Source of the DNA: JBMNFB01 sp050949085
GTDB taxonomy: Bacteria > Bacillota > UBA994 > UBA5500
Length of the DNA: 36,441 nt
Assembly (NCBI GenBank): GCA_050949085.1
Contig: JBMNFB010000003.1
Coordinates: 1 to 36,441 of the forward strand
Direction: 5' to 3'
In this document: piece by piece, positions 16,592-25,653 of the stretch
How the letters are laid out: each line of letters opens with the position of its first letter
Numbering within the stretch: position 1 is the stretch's first letter
Made by a program: the position numbers and the translations under genes
Notes under the pieces: model-generated
What the model saw: only the letters and a program-made list of their open reading frames with translations
What the model was told of the DNA's origin: nothing
Database searches by the model: none

Positions 16592-17447
16592 TCACGGTCG
16601 CCGTCCCCTGACGACGCGGGGGATGCCGGCCAGATCATGTCGCACCTCCGGCTGAGCGAAGCCCGCCGCCTGGAACAGCTCGACCACCGCCTGGTCCTGC
16701 CCCTGACCAACTTCCACCGCCAGCAGGCCGCCGGGGAATAGCAGGGGAAGGGTAGCCGGGATCAGCTGGCGGTAACAGTCGAGGCCATCACGGCCTCCAT
16801 CCAAGGCCAGGCGCGGCTCATGCTGCACAACGCTGTCCAGCTCAGCTATCTGCGCCGTAGCGATATAAGGTGGGTTGGAGACGATCAGGTGGAACCGAAG
16901 CCCCAGCCCAGCCAGCGGCTCAGTCCATGAGCCCTGCAGGAAACGAACCCGCTCCGCCACGCCGTGCACTTGGGCATTACGGTGAGCCACCTCCAGCGCC
17001 GCAGCGGAGACGTCAGTGGCCCAGACGGCGGCCTGGGGACAGTGCACCGCCAGCGACACGGCCACCGCGCCGCTGCCGGTGGCCAGATCCAGCACCCGCG
17101 GCTGCTCAGCCTCCACACCCTGCAGCCACTGCAGCGCGTGCTCCACCAGAATCTCGGTATCCGGCCGGGGAATGAGCACCGCCGGGGTAACGCAGAATCC
17201 CAGGCCCATAAACTCCTGCTGACCGAGCAGATACTGCGTCGGCATCCCCTGCCGCCGCTGCTCCACCCAGTCCCAGTAGCACTCCAGGACAGGCGCCGGT
17301 AGCTCCTCATCGAGAGAAGCAAAGAAGCGGGCCCGGCTTTCGCCGCCCAGAGCGCCGCGCAGCAGCAGCTCGGCCTCAAAACGCGGCGACGGGCTGACCT
17401 GGGCCAGCGCCGCCGCGGCGCGCAGCCAGGCAACCCGCCGCGTCAGC

Positions 17448-17455
<8 letters not shown>
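16592..17455 (-). CDS. prmC: Peptide chain release factor N5-glutamine methyltransferase
   Basis: 287 residues. SAM-dependent enzyme that methylates the glutamine of the GGQ motif in release factors, here the product of the gene immediately upstream. An N-terminal helical domain (about 1-85) is followed by the Rossmann methyltransferase fold: IPRPDTEILVE at 95-105, motif I LDLATGSGAVAVSLA at 122-136, and the catalytic NPPY at 194-197. The ATG at 17455 overlaps the prfA stop by eight bases, the usual coupling for this pair. The C-terminus GIPRVVRGRRP ends at a TGA that belongs to a REP-flank GTGAAC sequence, so the last one or two residues may have been altered by insertion of that repeat. Confidence 0.95.
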
Positions 17456-18521
<1,066 letters not shown>

Positions 18522-18580
18522 AGGATTCTTCCACTCTCCCCACTCCAAGATGAAACCAAAAAGCTAGAGACAGACCTGCA

Positions 18581-19468
18581 TCACTGGCCGCGCAACGCCG
18601 GCTCCGCCTCCAGTAGACCGTTCAGCGCAGCGACGGCCACTTCCAGCTGAGCTGCATCCGGCTCGCGGGTGGTTGCTCGCTGCAGCCCCAGCGAAGGGCT
18701 CAGCAGCCAGCCCAGCAATTGCTGCCCGCGCGGCTGGCTGGCAAAGCGGATAATCTCATAGGCCACTCCTGCTACCAGCGGCAGTAGCGCCAATCTGGTC
18801 AGCAAACGCACCACGACGTTGGGCCAGCCGAAAAATGCAAAGAAGACGATGCTGATCAGCATCACCAGCAGCAGGAATGCGGTACCGCAGCGCTGATGAA
18901 AGCGCGAATAGGGCAAGCAGCGCTGCACCTCGAGAATCTCGCCCGCCTCGTAGGCATGAATACTCTTGTGTTCGGCGCCGTGGTATTGATATAAACGGGC
19001 CATGTCCGGCAGCAGGCCGACGAGCAATACGTAGCTGAGGAAGATGCTCAGCCGCACCAGGCCTTCCGTCAGGTTGAGCAGAATGGGTGCCCAGCCCAGC
19101 GGCTCCAGCCAGTGCACCAGCCAGGTGGGCAGCAGCACAAAAAGCAGCACACCGATAGCCAGGCCCAGCAGCATGGAGAGCACGGCCTGGGGTTTGGTCA
19201 GTTGCACATCCTCCGGCTGAGACACTTCAGCTGAGTGAAGGATGGAGTCGATGCCCACCACCAGGGCTTCAACGAAGGCGGCGATGCCCCGCAAGAAAGG
19301 CAGCCGCATAAACGGCAGATAGTTGCTCAACCGCCAGTTGGGCCTGACCGTCAGGGCAATCTCGCCGGAAGGTTGGCGCACGGCGATGGCCAGCTTTTCG
19401 CGGCCCCGCATCATCACGCCTTCCATCACCGCCTGGCCGCCAATCGATGTATACTTACTCACGGTCAT
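18581..19468 (-). CDS. DUF1385 (YqhQ-like) membrane protein
   Basis: 295 residues with the family N-terminus SIGGQAVMEGVMMRG and the central GAEHKSIHAYEAGE motif with conserved His and Glu, on the basis of which the family is often described as a predicted metal-dependent enzyme. Hydrophobic segments at about 95-118 (MLLGLAIGVLLFVLLPTWLV), 132-150, 195-215 and 222-240 predict an integral membrane protein. ATG at 19468 follows GGGGAGG very closely; a GTG two codons later would give a more normal spacing, so the start is uncertain by two codons. The gene sits between rpmE and prfA, its common place in Clostridia. The biochemical function of the family is not established. Confidence 0.92.
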   Translation of the reverse strand: MTVSKYTSIGGQAVMEGVMMRGREKLAIAVRQPSGEIALTVRPNWRLSNYLPFMRLPFLRGIAAFVEALVVGIDSILHSAEVSQPEDVQLTKPQAVLSMLLGLAIGVLLFVLLPTWLVHWLEPLGWAPILLNLTEGLVRLSIFLSYVLLVGLLPDMARLYQYHGAEHKSIHAYEAGEILEVQRCLPYSRFHQRCGTAFLLLVMLISIVFFAFFGWPNVVVRLLTRLALLPLVAGVAYEIIRFASQPRGQQLLGWLLSPSLGLQRATTREPDAAQLEVAVAALNGLLEAEPALRGQ

Positions 19469-19494
19469 CGCCCTCCCCTCACCTGCTACAGAGG

Positions 19495-19522
19495 AAAAAA
19501 GCAGAGCGTCCGGCTCTGCTTT
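19495..19522 (-). terminator. Rho-independent terminator after rpmE
   Basis: On the minus strand GCAGAGC-n5-GCTCTGC (19501-19519) forms a perfect 7-bp stem, extended by flanking A/T pairs, followed by TTTTTT. It lies about ten bases past the rpmE stop, so rpmE is a short transcript of its own and DUF1385-prfA-prmC need readthrough or a separate promoter. Confidence 0.9.
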
Positions 19523-19530
19523 CTATCTGA

Positions 19531-19740
19531 CTACTTGTCGTCGGTGATGCCGTACCGCCTCTTGAAACGGTCTACTCGCCCACCGGTGTCAACCAGCTTC
19601 TGCTTTCCAGTAAAGAATGGGTGGCACTTGGAGCACAACTCCACCTTCAGCTGCTGCTTCACAGAACCTGTTTCAAAAGTCTCCCCGCAAGCGCAGGTGA
19701 CGACTGCTTTGCCATATTTAGGATGGATGTCTTTCTTCAC
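19531..19740 (-). CDS. rpmE: 50S ribosomal protein L31 (zinc-binding type)
   Basis: 69 residues from GTG 19740 (MKKDIHPKYGKAVVTC). The ribosome site AGAGGTGA sits six bases upstream and decides this start over an in-frame GTG three codons earlier. Four cysteines at C16, C18, C36 and C39 (TCACGE, LCSKCHPF) form the zinc ribbon, marking the C+ type used in zinc-replete cells. It binds the 50S central protuberance. It has a dedicated promoter, a structured leader of about 95 bases and its own terminator. In B. subtilis rpmE likewise follows rho. Confidence 0.96.
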   Translation of the reverse strand: MKKDIHPKYGKAVVTCACGETFETGSVKQQLKVELCSKCHPFFTGKQKLVDTGGRVDRFKRRYGITDDK

Positions 19741-19871
19741 TACTATCACCTCTCTTGCTCGAGATTATAACTAAAATCCACGGGGAGAATAAGACCTATT
19801 CCCCGCAGCTTTCGGCATTCGCCATTTGGCGATTACTAAAAAATTATAGCACAGGGCCAGCCCGCAGGCAA
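19741..19871 (-). promoter_or_regulatory. rpmE promoter and structured 5' leader
   Basis: Minus strand: TTGCCT (19866-19871), 17 bases, TATAAT (19843-19848). The predicted transcript starts near 19836 and opens with hairpin CGCC-AAAT-GGCG (19820-19831), followed by a larger stem CGGGGAATA / TATTCTCCCCG (19781-19805) before the ribosome site. A leader of this shape before a ribosomal-protein gene suggests autoregulation by L31, but I cannot match it to a described motif by eye. Confidence 0.7.
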
Positions 19872-19916
19872 GCAACGCCTGGGTAAGATCCTTATCTGAG
19901 TGATCCGCGAAAAGTC

Positions 19917-21155
19917 TCAGCGCAGCGGCCGGCTGAAACTGCCGACGATGAGATCGGGCACTGCCGACTGAAGGATATCGGCCAGCTGCTCCAGGCCGTA
20001 GAGCTCGCCAGCGGAGTGCTGCATCAGCTGCAGATATTCATCAGGATCGATATTCAGATTGCGCACCTGCACCATCTGCACGTCGCACCGCTGAATCAGA
20101 GCGCAGAGCGCCTCCAGCTCATCCTCCCGATCGGTTACGCCAGGGAAGGCCAGCAGATTCAGGGCGACAAAGACGCCGGCAGCGCGCGCCAGGCGGATAG
20201 AATTCTCCACGTCAGCAAGGTCGTAGCCCTGCGGCCGATAATAGGCGCGGTAGTTGTCCGGGATGGCGCTATTCAGGCTGACACGCAGGGAATCGATGCC
20301 AGCCTCCACCACCTGCCGCACGCCGGCGGTGTAGCCGGCATTGGTATTGGCGTTGATGGTGCCGCGCTGGGTCTGCTGACGCAGCTGCCGGATGCTGGCG
20401 GCGATAACGTCGGAGCGCAGCAGCGGCTCTCCTTCGCACCCCTGCCCAAAGGAGACGATGGCGTCTTCTGCTTGTAGCAGATGGGGCAGGGCGACGTCGA
20501 CGATCTGCTGGGCCGTCGGTCGATAGCCGATGCGCGACTGGGGTGAGGGGCAGCATTCCGACTCCTGCTCGGAGATGCAGCCGACGCAGGCCGCGTTGCA
20601 GGCGTTGGAGACGGGGATGCCTCCCTCCCAGCGCCGATAGAAGATATTCTGGGCGGTAAAGCAGCCATACTCCAGCGAACAATGCCCCAGCTGCTGGATA
20701 ATCGGGTTGCCTGGCAGCTCCGACTGGCGCGCCTGAACCAGCTCGGCCAGATCGTCATGGTTGTAGTTTTCCGGGCTCCATTTGTAGAGCGCCTCATCCT
20801 CCACTTTGGCGGCAACGTAAAACTGGCCGTCGCGCCAGGCGACGGCAGTATAGCCGTAAAGGGGCAGCGGGCCTGCGTCCTGCCGCCGAAAGGCGGGCAG
20901 AGCGAGACGCGTATAGCCCTGCGGCAGCAGGGCGGCCAGGGCGAGGCAGCCCGCACCCAACGGCTCGAAAGCACCGGCTGGGCTGATGCCCACCGCACCG
21001 CGCTCAGGCAGCAGCACCAGGCTGGCACCGGGAGGCAAAGGGATGAGTTGCTCAGGCAGGAGTTCGACGATGTAGTTGCCTACGCGCCCGAGGGGGGCGT
21101 GGCGCTCAGCGGCATAGGCGTTGCCCTGGGCGTCGGCATAAGTCGCGTTAAACAC
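19917..21155 (-). CDS. Radical SAM protein of unknown substrate
   Basis: 412 residues from GTG 21155 with GAGGTGA seven bases upstream. The [4Fe-4S]/SAM motif C-x3-C-x2-C is at C186, C190 and C193 (SNACNAACVGC), followed by EPLLR in FGQGCEGEPLLRSD, the GEP-like SAM-contact motif. The TIM-barrel core runs to about residue 400. The first 180 residues are an extra N-terminal region with no motif I recognise (VGNYIVELLPEQLIPLPPGASLVLLPERGAVG), which may be a substrate-binding domain. Two further cysteines (C201, C202) follow the cluster motif, but there is no SPASM-like C-terminal cysteine cluster. It stands between the LysM/M23 peptidase and rpmE, without an obvious substrate peptide gene nearby. 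Oxygen-sensitive chemistry fits an anaerobe. Confidence 0.85.
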   Translation of the reverse strand: MFNATYADAQGNAYAAERHAPLGRVGNYIVELLPEQLIPLPPGASLVLLPERGAVGISPAGAFEPLGAGCLALAALLPQGYTRLALPAFRRQDAGPLPLYGYTAVAWRDGQFYVAAKVEDEALYKWSPENYNHDDLAELVQARQSELPGNPIIQQLGHCSLEYGCFTAQNIFYRRWEGGIPVSNACNAACVGCISEQESECCPSPQSRIGYRPTAQQIVDVALPHLLQAEDAIVSFGQGCEGEPLLRSDVIAASIRQLRQQTQRGTINANTNAGYTAGVRQVVEAGIDSLRVSLNSAIPDNYRAYYRPQGYDLADVENSIRLARAAGVFVALNLLAFPGVTDREDELEALCALIQRCDVQMVQVRNLNIDPDEYLQLMQHSAGELYGLEQLADILQSAVPDLIVGSFSRPLR

Positions 21156-21357
21156 GTTTCGCTCACCTCAATCTCAGGTGGCTTTATCTTACCCCAGGGC
21201 GGGGCGCACGGCAAGGGAGGGGCTGATCAGGTGAAAAACTGCAGCCAGGGCACCTGCCCCGACACGTTGCGACAAATCGCTTGCAGACAACAAAGCGACA
21301 CGGGTGGACGATGGGGGCACATCTCTCGGTTGCCGATTCCTTGCCGCACTCGAGAAT

Positions 21358-21441
21358 GATGGGGACACACCTCTGCGGAGGTATGTCCCCATCGACAAAG
21401 TTGACATAAAAATGAGCGCTGAGAACCGTCCCCGTCGTTCA
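21358..21441. repeat. REP-like palindrome copy 4 with adjoining related half element
   Basis: The 36-bp palindrome is at 21358-21393 and matches copy 1. About 20 bases further on, GAACCGTCCCCGTCGTTCAC (21422-21441) is a diverged relative. Its GTTCAC end, read on the minus strand, supplies the TGA stop of the M23 peptidase gene. A degenerate copy (GATGGGGGCACATCTCTCGG) starts at 21310. The 283-base gap 21156-21438 holds only these elements and no supportable gene. Confidence 0.8.
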
Positions 21442-22434
21442 CTTCGGCAGGTACAACGCCGGATTGACGAGCTTACCGTTAATCCTCACCTCGAAGTGGA
21501 GATGGGGCCCGGTGGAAAAGCCAGAGCTGCCGACGGCGGCGATAGTCTGCCCCTCACTGACGCGCTGCCCGGTTTTCACGTACAGCTCGCTGGCGTGCCC
21601 GTAGGCGGTGCTCAGGCCACCACTGTGGGTGAGGAAGACGCAGTAGCCGTAGCCGGACTTCCAGCCGGCAAACTGGACGACGCCATCCTGCACGGCCCGA
21701 ATCGGTGTGCCGACCGGCGCAGCTACGTCGAGTCCATAATGAAACTTCTCAAAGCGCGTGCGGTAGCCCCAGCCCGAAGTGACCGTCCCCATCACCGGCC
21801 AACGCAGGCGCAGGCTGCTGCTCCCGGCCCGGCTTACGCCAGCCGCGGCAGCGGGGATAGTCAGCTGCTGACCGGGGTAGATGACGTCGCTCTGGCTGAT
21901 ACCGTTGGCCTTCGCCAGGGCTGATACACTGACTCGATACTTGGCGGCGATGACCGACAGAGACTCACCCCGCCGTACGGTATGCACCTGGGGCGCTTCG
22001 CCGCCGATCTGCAATGTCTGCCCCACCCGAATCAGACTGGAGCTGAGGTTGTTGCGGCTCATGATTTCATTCACGGTGGTCCCGTAGCGACTGGCGATGG
22101 CATAGAGGGTATCGCCAGGGCGTACCCGATAAGTCTGCTCTGGTTCGCGCGCTGGAGCGGTGCTCTCCTGAGCAGCTGCCGCTGCCTCGGCCGCTGCAGC
22201 CTGCCTGAGAACCTCCTGGCGCGTCGCCTCAGCAGCCAGCCAATCCTGCTCGCGCTGATAAAGCGCAGTCAGATTCAGGTCGCTGAGCGAAGGCGGTTCC
22301 CGCCAGGGCGCCGCCAAGGCTACGCCAGGCAAGCAAACCAGCGCTGCGACCACAATTCCGATCCGCAAATAGGCGGACAAACTAATCACCAACCTTTTGG
22401 AAAAAGCTACAAAATGGAAATAAGGCAAAGCCAT
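21439..22434 (-). CDS. LysM-domain M23 family peptidase (cell-wall hydrolase)
   Basis: 331 residues. A hydrophobic segment at 24-42 (IGIVVAALVCLPGVALAA) is a signal peptide or anchor, followed by an Ala/Glu-rich helix to about 95. Two LysM domains (about 101-143, TYRVRPGDTLYAIASRYGTT, and 150-193, HTVRRGESLSVIAAKY) bind peptidoglycan. The M23 lysostaphin-like domain has zinc ligands H232 and D236 (HYGLD), H280 (YGH) and HLH at 311-313, all present, so it should be an active endopeptidase. It acts outside the membrane on the wall; in spore-formers such proteins serve division, growth or sporulation. The ATG at 22434 has GGAAGG upstream; a GTG 15 codons later behind AAAGG is an alternative. The stop lies inside a REP-like flank. 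Confidence 0.93.
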   Translation of the reverse strand: MALPYFHFVAFSKRLVISLSAYLRIGIVVAALVCLPGVALAAPWREPPSLSDLNLTALYQREQDWLAAEATRQEVLRQAAAAEAAAAAQESTAPAREPEQTYRVRPGDTLYAIASRYGTTVNEIMSRNNLSSSLIRVGQTLQIGGEAPQVHTVRRGESLSVIAAKYRVSVSALAKANGISQSDVIYPGQQLTIPAAAAGVSRAGSSSLRLRWPVMGTVTSGWGYRTRFEKFHYGLDVAAPVGTPIRAVQDGVVQFAGWKSGYGYCVFLTHSGGLSTAYGHASELYVKTGQRVSEGQTIAAVGSSGFSTGPHLHFEVRINGKLVNPALYLPK

Positions 22435-22482
22435 TTTCTAGCCTTCCCGTTGGCTGGTGATTTATTCATCCGGCGGCGGTTA

Positions 22483-23748
22483 TTACTTGGACTGCATCGC
22501 TTCCAGGAGGTGAATGAAATACTCGTTGTTCTGGGTGTTCTTCATGTTCTTGAACAGCTCTTCCATGAAATCGGCCGGCTGCTGCGCCTCGTAGAACTTG
22601 TGCAGGGTGACGGCGGCGGCCAGCTCCGACGGCGAGAGCAGCAGGTCTTCGCGCCGGGTGCCAGAACGACGAATATCGATGGCGGGGAAGATGCGCCGCT
22701 CGCTGAGGCGGCGATCGAGATGGAGCTCCATGTTGCCGGTGCCCTTGAACTCCTCATAGATCACATCGTCCATGCGGCTGCCGGTATCGATCAGTGCCGT
22801 GGCGAGTATCGTCAGGCTGCCGCCTTCTTCGATCTTGCGGGCTGCCCCGAAAAAGCGCTTCGGCTTATGCAGCGCCGCCGGGTCCATGCCGCCGCTGAGC
22901 AGACGGCCTGACGGGGCAACGACCAGGTTGTTGGCCCGAGCGAGGCGGGTGATGCTATCCAGCAGAATGACCACATCGCGTTTGTGCTCCACCAACCGTT
23001 TGGCCCGCTCCAGCACCATGTCGGCCACCCGGATGTGGTTCTCCGGCAGCTCATCAAATGTGGAATAGACCACCTCGCTGTCGCCGGTCACTGAGCGCTG
23101 CATGTCGGTAACCTCTTCCGGCCGCTCGTCGATGAGGAGAACGATCAGATGGATCTCCGGATGGTTGGTGGTGATGGCATTGGCAATCTGCTTGAGCAGA
23201 GTGGTCTTGCCTGCCTTGGGCGGCGAGACGATCATCCCGCGCTGCCCCTTGCCCACCGGGGCGAAGATGTCCATCAGCCGGGTGCTCAGTTCGTTCTGCT
23301 TCACTTCCAGCCGAATCCGCTCGTTGGGATAGATGGGCGTCAGTGTTTCAAAACCAAAGCGGTTCAGAGCTGCACTGGGCGGAAAGCCGTTGACCGACTC
23401 CACATGCAGGAGAGCATAGAACTTCTCATTATCCTTGGGATGGCGCACCTTGCCATAGACCTGATCGCCCGTCTTCAGATCGAAACGCCTGATCTGCGAG
23501 GGGGAAACATAGATATCTTCGGAGCTGGGTAGATAGTTGATCGGCCGCAGGAAACCGAATCCCTCGCCGAGGATCTCCAGAATCCCGTGGGCAAAGAGGA
23601 AGCCATCCTTCTCGGTTTCTGCCTTCAGAATCTCAAAGATCAGCTCGCGCTTCTTGAGGCGCGAATATCCTTCCACCTTCAGCTCTTTGGCCAGGGCATA
23701 AAGCTCCTGATTCGTCTTCTTCTCCAACTGGGCCAAGTCGTAATTCAA
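22483..23748 (-). CDS. rho: Transcription termination factor Rho
   Basis: 421 residues from TTG 23748 behind AGGAAGTGA. The N-terminal Rho domain (NQELYALAKELKVEGYSRLKKRELIFEIL, 13-41) is followed by the cold-shock-like RNA-binding domain (GILEILGEGFGFLRP, DIYVSPSQIRRFDLKTGD), then the RecA-type ATPase with Walker A PPKAGKTT at 176-183, Walker B DVVILLDSITRLARA and the secondary RNA-site region. No large insertion domain is present. It is a hexameric RNA helicase that ends untranslated transcripts. It follows glpX after a 183-base leader-like gap. Confidence 0.97.
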   Translation of the reverse strand: MNYDLAQLEKKTNQELYALAKELKVEGYSRLKKRELIFEILKAETEKDGFLFAHGILEILGEGFGFLRPINYLPSSEDIYVSPSQIRRFDLKTGDQVYGKVRHPKDNEKFYALLHVESVNGFPPSAALNRFGFETLTPIYPNERIRLEVKQNELSTRLMDIFAPVGKGQRGMIVSPPKAGKTTLLKQIANAITTNHPEIHLIVLLIDERPEEVTDMQRSVTGDSEVVYSTFDELPENHIRVADMVLERAKRLVEHKRDVVILLDSITRLARANNLVVAPSGRLLSGGMDPAALHKPKRFFGAARKIEEGGSLTILATALIDTGSRMDDVIYEEFKGTGNMELHLDRRLSERRIFPAIDIRRSGTRREDLLLSPSELAAAVTLHKFYEAQQPADFMEELFKNMKNTQNNEYFIHLLEAMQSK

Positions 23749-23931
23749 GGGATCACTTCCTCTGTAATAATCGGGTGGGATGCAAGGCGAGAGAAAGGAA
23801 ATTCATTTCCCTGGTCTGCACCAGGATGGAATGGTTCGGCCAGGGAGCACCAGGCGGTGCCCCCGACCGCGAACACGAGGGGTGAAAGCAGTGCTCCACG
23901 CTTACCGGAGCACAAGTCGGGTCGACATTTT
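23749..23931 (-). promoter_or_regulatory. rho upstream region with two mirrored hairpins
   Basis: The 183 bases between glpX and rho hold no gene. On the minus strand a stem GTGCTCC/GGAGCAC (23891-23913) is followed by a stem GGGGGCACC/GGTGCTCCC (23843-23864). Their arms share GTGCTCC/GGAGCAC and could pair with each other, so two alternative folds exist. There is no T-tract. Rho autoregulates through its leader in other bacteria; a similar role is only an inference here. Confidence 0.4.
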
Positions 23932-24912
23932 CTATTGTTGCCGACTGATCAGCTCTCTAATCAGTGGCTTCAGATCGTAGCGATGGGTGGCCTGAATGCG
24001 CCGAACGGTGCCGGTCTTGGCGCGCATCACCAGTGAATCAGTGGTAGCGCGATCACCCAGATAGCGCACGCCGCGCAAGAGGTCGCCATCGGTGATGCCC
24101 GTGGCCGCGAAGATGATATCGTCGCCCTGCACTAAATCATGGTGGGTAAGCACGGCGTTGATATCGGCAATGCCCATTTCTTTGGCCCGGGCAATCTGGG
24201 TTTCGTTCTGGGGATAGAGGCGGGCCTGCATCTCGCCGCCGAGACACTTGAGCGCCGCAGCGGCCAGCACGCCTTCTGGGGCGCCGCCGATACCCAGCAG
24301 CATATCCACACCGCTATCGGGCACGGCCGCTGCCACCGCCGGGGCAACATCGCCGTCGGTAATCAGCTTGATGCGGGCGCCGGCGGCCCGCACCTCGGCA
24401 ATCAGCGCCGCGTGGCGCGGCCGCTCAAGGATGACCACCGTCAGATCGTTCACCGATCGATTCGTTGCGGCCGCCACCGCCCGCAGGTTCTCGGCCACTG
24501 GCGCGTTGATATCGATTTTGCCGGCGGCCGCGGGACCTACGGCTATCTTCTCCATATACATATCGGGGGCGTGCAGCAAACAGCCCTGCTCGGCTACGGC
24601 CAGCACCGCGATGCTGTTGGGCAGACCCTTGGCCACCAGGTTGGTGCCCTCCAGCGGATCGACAGCGATGTCCAGACACGGCGTCTCGGCGCAGCCCACC
24701 TGCTCACCGATATAGAGCATGGGGGCCTCGTCCATTTCGCCCTCGCCGATGACGATGGTGCCGCAGATGCTCACCGTCTCCAGCATGGCCCGCATCGCAT
24801 CCACTGCAGCCTGATCAGCCATCTCCTTCTGGCCGCGTCCCATCCAGCGGCCGGCCGCCAGGGCGGCTGCCTCGGTGACGCGCACAAACTCCAGAGCCAG
24901 CTCTCTTTCCAT
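23932..24912 (-). CDS. glpX: Fructose-1,6-bisphosphatase class II
   Basis: 326 residues from ATG 24912 (MERELALEFVRVTEAAALAAGRW), eight bases after GGAGGGG; an ATG/GTG further upstream at 24945 would overlap the fsa stop and lacks a ribosome site. Family motifs are ICGTIVIGEGEMDEAPMLYIG (49-69) and DPLEGTNL (85-92), the metal and phosphate site, plus GGAPEGV. It hydrolyses fructose-1,6-bisphosphate to fructose-6-phosphate in gluconeogenesis, which suits an organism growing on amino or organic acids. It lies directly downstream of fsa and upstream of rho, as in B. subtilis (ywjH, murAB, glpX, rho) but without murA. Confidence 0.95.
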   Translation of the reverse strand: MERELALEFVRVTEAAALAAGRWMGRGQKEMADQAAVDAMRAMLETVSICGTIVIGEGEMDEAPMLYIGEQVGCAETPCLDIAVDPLEGTNLVAKGLPNSIAVLAVAEQGCLLHAPDMYMEKIAVGPAAAGKIDINAPVAENLRAVAAATNRSVNDLTVVILERPRHAALIAEVRAAGARIKLITDGDVAPAVAAAVPDSGVDMLLGIGGAPEGVLAAAALKCLGGEMQARLYPQNETQIARAKEMGIADINAVLTHHDLVQGDDIIFAATGITDGDLLRGVRYLGDRATTDSLVMRAKTGTVRRIQATHRYDLKPLIRELISRQQ

Positions 24913-24944
24913 CAGTGACCCCTCCCCCGTTATCTCGACTGCCA

Positions 24945-25595
24945 CTAAAGCGTCGCGCCGCTCTTCTCCCAGTCAGCCAGGAACTTGTCGATGCCGATGT
25001 CCGTCAGGGGATGCTGCATCATCTGTTGTAACACCTTAAAGGGAACGGTGGCGATGTGGGCACCCATCCGCGCCGACTGCAGCACATGGTCGGGATGACG
25101 AATGCTGGCCGCGATCACCTCGGTGTCCAGCCCGTGGATAGCGAAGATCTCGACCACATCCTGCACCACCTGCAGGCCGCTGTTGCCGATATCGTCCAGC
25201 CGGCCGACAAACGGGCTGACATAGGTAGCGCCGGCCCGCGCTGCCAGCAGCGCCTGATTAGCGGAAAAAATCAGCGTCATGTTGGTCTTGATGCCGTCTG
25301 CGGTCAAGCGGTGTACCGCTTCCAGTCCAGCAGCGCACATCGGCACCTTGACGACGACGTTCTCGTGCAGCGCCGCTAGCTTGTGCGCCTCGGCTATCAT
25401 CTGCTCTGCCTCGAGGCTGATCACTTCGGCGCTGACCGGCCCGTCGACCAGTTGACAGATCTCCTTCACCGTGGGCAGGAACTCCTTGCCCTCTTTGGCG
25501 ATCAGCGAGGGATTGGTCGTCACACCAGCAATCACGCCGAGCCGCACCGCCTGGGCGATCTCCTGCAGGTTGGCTGTATCCAGGAAGAACTTCAT
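24945..25595 (-). CDS. fsa: Fructose-6-phosphate aldolase / small transaldolase
   Basis: 216 residues from ATG 25595 (MKFFLDTANLQEI), the family start, with GGGGAG eight bases upstream; an upstream GTG extension is not supported. TNPSL at 27-31 and the Schiff-base lysine K83 in VVVKVPM identify the class I aldolase barrel of the FSA/TalC subgroup. In Firmicutes these proteins generally act as transaldolases moving dihydroxyacetone units in the non-oxidative pentose phosphate pathway; aldolase versus transaldolase activity cannot be settled by eye. It is 58 bases downstream of thiolase and 32 bases upstream of glpX. Confidence 0.93.
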   Translation of the reverse strand: MKFFLDTANLQEIAQAVRLGVIAGVTTNPSLIAKEGKEFLPTVKEICQLVDGPVSAEVISLEAEQMIAEAHKLAALHENVVVKVPMCAAGLEAVHRLTADGIKTNMTLIFSANQALLAARAGATYVSPFVGRLDDIGNSGLQVVQDVVEIFAIHGLDTEVIAASIRHPDHVLQSARMGAHIATVPFKVLQQMMQHPLTDIGIDKFLADWEKSGATL

Positions 25596-25653
25596 TAGCC
25601 TGACTCCCCTTCTTCGGGTGTTTTGCTCTGCTTTACCCGGGAAATTCTCACCC

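Noticed and set aside
16396..16710. Small minus-strand frame containing MGTYLRRGVSPSF-like sequence, also seen at 21189-21407
   Set aside because: The shared peptide is only the translation of the REP-like palindrome; no coding evidence otherwise.
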